Part shown: in pieces, positions 5,366 to 8,980 of the stretch
Layout of the letters: each line of letters opens with the position of its first letter
How positions within the stretch are numbered: position 1 is the first letter of the stretch
Source: Rhodospirillaceae bacterium
GTDB taxonomy: Bacteria > Pseudomonadota > Alphaproteobacteria > Dongiales > Dongiaceae
Direction: 5' to 3'
Assembly: GCA_016794075.1 (NCBI GenBank)
Contig: JAEUKU010000090.1
Location: 1 to 8,980, forward strand
Length of the DNA: 8,980 nt
Made by a program: the position numbers and the translations under genes
Notes under the pieces: model-generated
The model's database searches: none
What the model was told of the DNA's origin: nothing
Seen by the model: only the letters and a program-made list of their open reading frames with translations

Positions 5366-7180
5366 CTACGCGCTGAGCGCGGGACCCGCGGCGGGGCCCG
5401 GCTTGGCGAGCGGCACCACCTCCGCGCCGGCGCCGGGCTCGAGCGGCAGCAGCTTGCCGTCGGCGAGCTTGTAGACCCGGTCGGCGATGGCGCGCCAGGC
5501 CTCGCCATGGCTGACCGAGATGACGGTCAGCCCGTCCTTGTCGACCATCTCGCGAATGCGGCCGCAGATGCCGGCCTCGGTCTCGCGGTCGAGCCCGGCG
5601 GTGGCCTCGTCCAGCACCAGGATCGCCGGCCGGTGCAGCAGGGCGCGGGCCAGCGCGATGCGCTGGCGCTGGCCGCCGGAGATCATCTGGCCGCGCTCGC
5701 CCACCACGTGATTGAGGCCGCGCGGCAACGCCTCGACGAACTCGTCCGCGCCGGCCGCGCGCAGGGCGCGCCAGACTTCGTCATCGGTATAGGTGGGCTC
5801 GCCCAGCGCGATGTTGTTGCGGATGGTGTCGTGGAACAGGGTCACCTCCTGCGGCACGTAGCCCAGCATCTGGCGCCATTTCAACAGGTCGACCTCCTGG
5901 CTGTCGACGCCGCCGAGAAACAGGTTGCCGCCCTTCGGCGGCAGCAGGCCGAGGATCAGGTCCAGCATTGTCGTCTTGCCGATGCCCGAGGGCCCGACCA
6001 GCGCGGTGATGCGGCCGGCCTCGATGTTGAGATCGGCCCCGGCCAACAGCGCGCGGCCGTCGGCGTGGCGGAACGAGACGTCGGCGAAGCGCACGCCGGC
6101 GCGCGGGTCGGGCAGCTTCGTGCCGGTGAACTCCTCCTGGCTGGCTTCCGCCTCGTTCATCAGGCGCTTCGCCGAGTTGAGCCAGACATGCGCCGTCGCC
6201 AGCCGGTGGCTCGAGCGCTGCACGAAGCCGAAGGTGTTGACCAGCCGCACCAGCAGGATGGCCACCAGCAGCAATTCGTGGCCGCCGAGATGCAGAATCG
6301 CGCTGCCGCCGGCCAGCCCCAGCACGAGGCAGCCGGCGATGAGCGGCGCCTGCAGTTCCTCCGCGTATTCGGCCGACAGCACGCGCGACTTCATCCGCTC
6401 GTCGAGCTCCTCGCTGTCGGTCGACAGCAGGGTCGCCATCTGCGCCTGCCGTCCCATGGCGCGGATCGACTTGATGCCGATGAAGATGTCGGTGAGGTCC
6501 GCCTTCATCTGGTTCATCGCCTTGTTCTGCGCCTTGGCCGCGCGCTTGGAACGGCGCACCAGCTGGCCATAGGACAGCGCCATGATCACGCCGGCCGCGG
6601 CGGCGACCAGCACCATGGCGGGCGCCACCACGTAGCAGACCAGGAGATAGACCAGGATGCGCAGCAGCGAGGTGAGCAGGTCGGCGCTGATCTGGAACGC
6701 CTCGCCCACCGCGTTCGAGCTCTCGCCCGCCGCGGCGACCAGCCGGCTCAGCCGCTGGCGGGTATAGAAGCCCCAGCGTGCCTGCATCAGGGTGCGGATC
6801 ACCTTCAGCCGGGCGTCGTTGTTGATCTTCGCCATCACGTCGGAGACGTAGCTCATCACCAGGATGCCGACCGCTGCCTTGACGATCAGGAACAGCAGGA
6901 TGACCAGCAGCAGGGTGACGAACGTCATCGGCAGGCCGACGACGGCGAAAGCATGCGCCACCGCGTCGCGAATCATGCCTTTGCTGCCGTGGACCTCGAC
7001 CCCGCCGGTCGGATCGATGGCCAGGATGAGCGGCACGATGGTGGCCAGGCCGAACAGCTCGAAAATACCGGCGATGGTGAGGCCGAACACCACGATCGCG
7101 CGCTGCAGCGGCGGCACCGCGGAGAACGCGGACCACATGCCGCGCCAGAAGCTCATCGCCTTGGATTCGGCCTTGGCCAT
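5366..7180 (-). CDS. ABC exporter half-transporter (fused permease and ATPase), probably glycan or lipid-linked export
   Basis: The product is 604 residues with an N-terminal membrane domain (about 25-340, six hydrophobic segments near 27-55, 84-112, 168-187, 188-206, 279-298 and 302-318) and a C-terminal ATPase. All ATPase motifs are intact: Walker A GPSGIGKT (396-403), Q-loop Gln444 in YVPQ, signature ISGGQRQR (500-507), Walker B ILVLDE (520-525) with catalytic Glu525, D-loop AGLD (528-531) and switch His558. This is the MsbA/PglK-type architecture, which works as a dimer moving lipids, lipid-linked sugars or peptides outward. The start at 7180 was chosen because MAKAESKAM leads straight into the first span, with GAGGG just upstream; the longer open frame overlaps the glycosyltransferase. 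Lying between a glycosyltransferase and rfbD, it most likely flips or exports the glycan they build. The substrate is inferred from context, not from sequence. Confidence 0.9.
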   Translation of the reverse strand: MAKAESKAMSFWRGMWSAFSAVPPLQRAIVVFGLTIAGIFELFGLATIVPLILAIDPTGGVEVHGSKGMIRDAVAHAFAVVGLPMTFVTLLLVILLFLIVKAAVGILVMSYVSDVMAKINNDARLKVIRTLMQARWGFYTRQRLSRLVAAAGESSNAVGEAFQISADLLTSLLRILVYLLVCYVVAPAMVLVAAAAGVIMALSYGQLVRRSKRAAKAQNKAMNQMKADLTDIFIGIKSIRAMGRQAQMATLLSTDSEELDERMKSRVLSAEYAEELQAPLIAGCLVLGLAGGSAILHLGGHELLLVAILLVRLVNTFGFVQRSSHRLATAHVWLNSAKRLMNEAEASQEEFTGTKLPDPRAGVRFADVSFRHADGRALLAGADLNIEAGRITALVGPSGIGKTTMLDLILGLLPPKGGNLFLGGVDSQEVDLLKWRQMLGYVPQEVTLFHDTIRNNIALGEPTYTDDEVWRALRAAGADEFVEALPRGLNHVVGERGQMISGGQRQRIALARALLHRPAILVLDEATAGLDRETEAGICGRIREMVDKDGLTVISVSHGEAWRAIADRVYKLADGKLLPLEPGAGAEVVPLAKPGPAAGPALSA

Positions 7181-7229
7181 CACGCCCTCACCGCACCTGA
7201 CGGGGGATGCCTGACATCGCCGCCGGGGC

Positions 7230-8453
7230 TTATGCCAGCTGCGCCACCGCCGCGGCGGCGGGACGTTCCGCCTGCGCGCCGGCGGCATGGACCAGGGCGT
7301 CGTTCCATTTCCGGGCGATCGCCTCGATGCTGTATTCCGCCGCCAGGACCGGGCGGGCCAAAGCCAGGTGCGCGCTCGCCAGGCCGGGATCGAGCAGATA
7401 GCCGGAGATGCCGGCGCGCCAGTCGTCCAGCACCATGGCATCGCGCAGCGGCTCGAGCGCTTCGAGATAGGAGGCGACGACAGGCACGCCGTTGGCGAGC
7501 GCCAGCACCGCGCGGTTGGCCGACTTGCAGAGCGAGAAGGGATCGGCCCCACTCGGCATTACGAACAGATCGGCGCGCGACAATTCGAAGAACACGCGTT
7601 CGTTCGACCATTCCTCGTAGCGGGTGAAGATGCGGACGTCGTGGGTCAGCGCGTCGAACCGCATCCGGTTGTTGCTGATCACCACCAGTTCGATCGGCCG
7701 GTCGCGATGCGCCCGCTCGAGCTCGGCCAGCACCGGCCGCAGCAGGCCCATGCCGAATTCGGAATGGAAGCTGCCGTGCCGGCCAAACCAGATGACCCGG
7801 GCGGTGTCCTCCGGCAGATGGTCGACTTGCCAGTCGGTATCCGCGCCGAACGTATCGCCGTCGTGCTTGTCGTTGCCGGCGCCCGAGCCGTTGAACGGCG
7901 CGGCCGAATCCCGCTCGCCCCCGGCGGAACTGCGCCGCGACCCGGAGAGCAGGCGCTCCATGCCGCCGCGGCGCGCGGCGTTCGCGATCCGCGCGGGCAA
8001 CCAGGCGCTCATCGCCTGATAGGCGTCCGGCGTCAGCGCCGCGTCAGGCACCACCCAGCTGCGCGCGTTCTGGCCGATATGCTGGGATGCCACCCGCTCC
8101 AGCGCGGTGGTGGGCGTGACCAGGCCGTCGGCATGCTCCGCCAACCCGCGCACGGCATCGGCGGAAAGCTCCGGCCCGCGCCGCTGCGCATAGCCGGGGA
8201 TGAAGATGTTGTCGCAGAGGTCGAGAAAGACCGGCTTGCCTTGGGCGCGGAATCGGCGCGCCACCTCGTCAAGCTGGTCGCCGGCGCTCTTCACCGCGAT
8301 CAGCGCGTCGAAGCGCCTGGCCTCCGGCAGATCGTCGACGAAGATGGTGCTCTCATGCCCGGCCTCGCGCAGCGCCCAGGCCGGAACAAGGCAGCGATAG
8401 CGAAAGCTGGCGACATTCGGGTCGGCGGTGGCGGCGATCCAGGCCAGTTTCAT
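7230..8453 (-). CDS. Glycosyltransferase, GT4-like (GT-B fold)
   Basis: The product is 407 residues and cytoplasmic, with no membrane span. The N-terminus MKLAWIAATADPNVASFRYR and the following LVPAWALREAGHE (22-34) match the acceptor-side Rossmann half of GT-B enzymes. The second half carries VIWFGRHGSFHSEFGMGLL (220-238), a short beta-strand and loop at ELVVISNNR (255-263) and the nucleotide-sugar site region. There FVMPSGADPFSLCKSANRAVLA (297-318) and ANGVPVVASYLEALEPLRD (320-338) replace the usual family-4 EPFGxxxxEAMA arrangement. A hydrophilic, low-complexity stretch (about 168-206) joins the halves. It is the first gene of the leftward operon: the ABC exporter starts 49 bases after its stop, and a divergent intergenic region precedes it. 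The ribosome site at 8453 is weak. The donor sugar cannot be told; rhamnose is possible given rfbD. Confidence 0.85.
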   Translation of the reverse strand: MKLAWIAATADPNVASFRYRCLVPAWALREAGHESTIFVDDLPEARRFDALIAVKSAGDQLDEVARRFRAQGKPVFLDLCDNIFIPGYAQRRGPELSADAVRGLAEHADGLVTPTTALERVASQHIGQNARSWVVPDAALTPDAYQAMSAWLPARIANAARRGGMERLLSGSRRSSAGGERDSAAPFNGSGAGNDKHDGDTFGADTDWQVDHLPEDTARVIWFGRHGSFHSEFGMGLLRPVLAELERAHRDRPIELVVISNNRMRFDALTHDVRIFTRYEEWSNERVFFELSRADLFVMPSGADPFSLCKSANRAVLALANGVPVVASYLEALEPLRDAMVLDDWRAGISGYLLDPGLASAHLALARPVLAAEYSIEAIARKWNDALVHAAGAQAERPAAAAVAQLA

Positions 8454-8473
8454 CGACGGTCACCGTGTGCATC

Positions 8474-8517
8474 CTGGACGCCTGCATCAGCGCCGTCTGA
8501 AACTAAGACGCGTCCAG
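8474..8517 (-). repeat. Inverted repeat in the glycosyltransferase 5' leader
   Basis: CTGGACGC (8474-8481) and GCGTCCAG (8510-8517) are perfect 8-base reverse complements. Nested between them, CGTCT (8494-8498) and AGACG (8506-8510) can form a competing smaller hairpin, since the two share base 8510. The element ends about 20 bases upstream of the glycosyltransferase start, so in RNA it could affect ribosome access. No T-tract follows, so it is not a terminator. Confidence 0.4.
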
Positions 8518-8583
8518 CGCCGGCAAGCTGCCGCGCCCGGCCGCGAGCCTCTGACGGAGCCGCCGCCCCTGCCGTCACGACGT

Positions 8584-8614
8584 CAAAACTATTATTGTTT
8601 ATCAATCTGTTATC
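8584..8614. promoter_or_regulatory. AT-rich island in GC-rich divergent region
   Basis: About 31 bases here are roughly three quarters A/T (for example AAAACTATTATTGTTTATC) in a neighbourhood that is mostly C/G. Such islands between divergent genes commonly hold promoters or bind regulators of the MucR/Ros or nucleoid-protein type, which favour T/A-rich sites and control surface-polysaccharide genes in alphaproteobacteria. The identity of any binder is inference. Confidence 0.4.
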
Positions 8615-8623
8615 CCGCCGCAG

Positions 8624-8654
8624 CCACCGCGATCCGCCGCCTGGATTGCGGTGG
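8624..8654. repeat. 12-base-pair inverted repeat (hairpin)
   Basis: CCACCGCGATCC (8624-8635) pairs with GGATTGCGGTGG (8643-8654) around a 7-base loop, with a single G-T position and no bulge. No T-tract follows on either strand, so it is more likely an operator or an RNA leader structure than a terminator. Confidence 0.55.
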
Positions 8655-8812
8655 ACGCCCAGCCGCACCGGCCCCGCCGGCACCCGAACTGTACTACCCA
8701 ATCCATCCAGTCAGTTCAAGGAGATAACCTGCCGCATCACAACCTGACGGGGTGGATTTATGGCGCGGCCGCGGCACGCGAGCGGCCGCTCCCGGGGAAC
8801 GTTCCGGTAGGT

Positions 8813-8828
8813 AGACGGGCCGTCTTTT
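8813..8828 (+). terminator. Short weak terminator-like hairpin
   Basis: AGACG (8813-8817) and CGTCT (8821-8825) flank a GGC loop and are followed by a short T run. The stem has only five pairs, so termination would be weak. It lies 55 bases upstream of the epimerase start and could act in its leader, or be chance. Confidence 0.25.
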
Positions 8829-8882
8829 GCTCTGTAGAACCATGCGCATTCGCCCCCCGGGGTTCACGAAGCGACAGCACCG

Positions 8883-8980
8883 ATGCAACCGAAAGCCGCA
8901 CTGACCGATCACGTCCTGCGATCCGCGCTGGGCCGCAAGACGATCCTGGTCACCGGCGGCGCCGGCTTCATTGGATCGGC
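8883..8980 (+). CDS. NAD-dependent nucleotide-sugar epimerase/dehydratase, N-terminal fragment
   Basis: The first 32 codons are present before the right edge. After an 18-residue leader (MQPKAALTDHVLRSALGR) the sequence reads KTILVTGGAGFIGS. This is the glycine-rich NAD(P)-binding loop (GGAGFIG at 25-31) of extended short-chain dehydrogenases such as RmlB, GalE and related enzymes. An in-frame TAG at 8835-8837 with no start codon between it and 8883 supports this ATG as the first possible ATG. The upstream ribosome site is poor. It is divergent from the glycosyltransferase-ABC-rfbD operon, so a sugar-nucleotide role is likely. RmlB (dTDP-glucose 4,6-dehydratase) would fit with rfbD nearby, but the visible part cannot distinguish subfamilies. 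Confidence 0.8.
   Translation, partial: MQPKAALTDHVLRSALGRKTILVTGGAGFIGS

Larger units (their letters stand above)
8454..8882. promoter_or_regulatory. Divergent intergenic region between glycan genes
   Basis: These 429 bases separate the leftward glycosyltransferase operon from a rightward epimerase gene and should hold promoters for both. No convincing coding sequence was found on either strand. Visible contents are an inverted repeat in the glycosyltransferase leader (8474-8517), an AT-rich island (8584-8614), a 12-base-pair hairpin (8624-8654), an isolated AAGGAG (8718-8723), two GCGGCCGC sites (8765-8772, 8782-8789), the palindrome GGAACGTTCC (8796-8805) and a weak T-tailed hairpin (8813-8828). 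No consensus sigma-70 pair with proper spacing could be picked out by eye. Confidence 0.6.

Noticed and set aside
5270..7627. Long open frame (785 codons) on the plus strand opposite the ABC exporter and rfbD
   Set aside because: The composition is the same low-information type, while the opposite strand encodes intact Walker, signature and RmlD motifs.
7287..8747. 486-codon plus-strand open frame opposite the glycosyltransferase
   Set aside because: It has no recognisable domain and runs through the intergenic region with R/H/Q/G-rich content; the glycosyltransferase on the minus strand is the convincing gene.
8760..8810. 16-codon frame (MARPRHASGRSRGTFR) in the divergent region
   Set aside because: It is very short and Arg-rich, has only a loose GGGGTGG upstream, and is built mostly from the palindromic GC-rich elements.
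8883..8980. Calling the fragment rfbB (dTDP-glucose 4,6-dehydratase)
   Set aside because: Only the nucleotide-binding loop is visible, which is shared by epimerases, dehydratases and decarboxylases.

Overview
The window is GC-rich throughout (roughly two thirds G+C by eye). Gene spacing is tight, with GAGG-type ribosome sites and long spurious open frames opposite the real genes. The protein set (Amt with an acidic tail, an ethanolamine-permease-like APC carrier, an MsbA-type ABC exporter, RmlD) fits a Gram-negative proteobacterium, most likely an alphaproteobacterium. That placement is inference, because no rRNA or other marker gene is present.

Left part (1-3319, all on +) is a transport block. 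It opens with the C-terminal third of an ammonium transporter. A 78-residue single-span membrane protein follows, then a strong intrinsic terminator. After a 187-base spacer comes a compact four-gene run: a 92-residue two-span protein, a 160-residue protein with two spans around a ~84-residue exported loop, a 64-residue single-span protein, and a full-length APC-superfamily permease resembling ethanolamine permeases. The run closes with a second hairpin. Nothing in it looks like a soluble enzyme, and each small protein has membrane spans and a good ribosome site. The simplest reading is a nitrogen-compound uptake locus whose APC permease (and perhaps Amt) works with small dedicated membrane subunits. 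This is the most interesting item in the window.

Middle part (3410-4440, +) is a translationally coupled pair of unrecognised membrane-associated proteins of 229 and 114 residues. The second ends in a tail made of a 30-base tandem repeat and stops 9 bases from the convergent end of the next operon.

Right part (8453-4450, on -) is a three-gene surface-glycan operon read leftwards: a family-4-like glycosyltransferase, a complete ABC exporter half-transporter with fused permease and ATPase, and dTDP-4-dehydrorhamnose reductase (RfbD/RmlD). It faces a ~430-base divergent intergenic region (8454-8882) holding an AT-rich island and several inverted repeats. Beyond that, the first 32 codons of a nucleotide-sugar epimerase/dehydratase run off the right edge on +. 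Together these suggest synthesis and export of a rhamnose-containing polysaccharide, glycolipid or lipid-linked glycan. No tRNA, rRNA, CRISPR array, insertion sequence or phage gene was seen.
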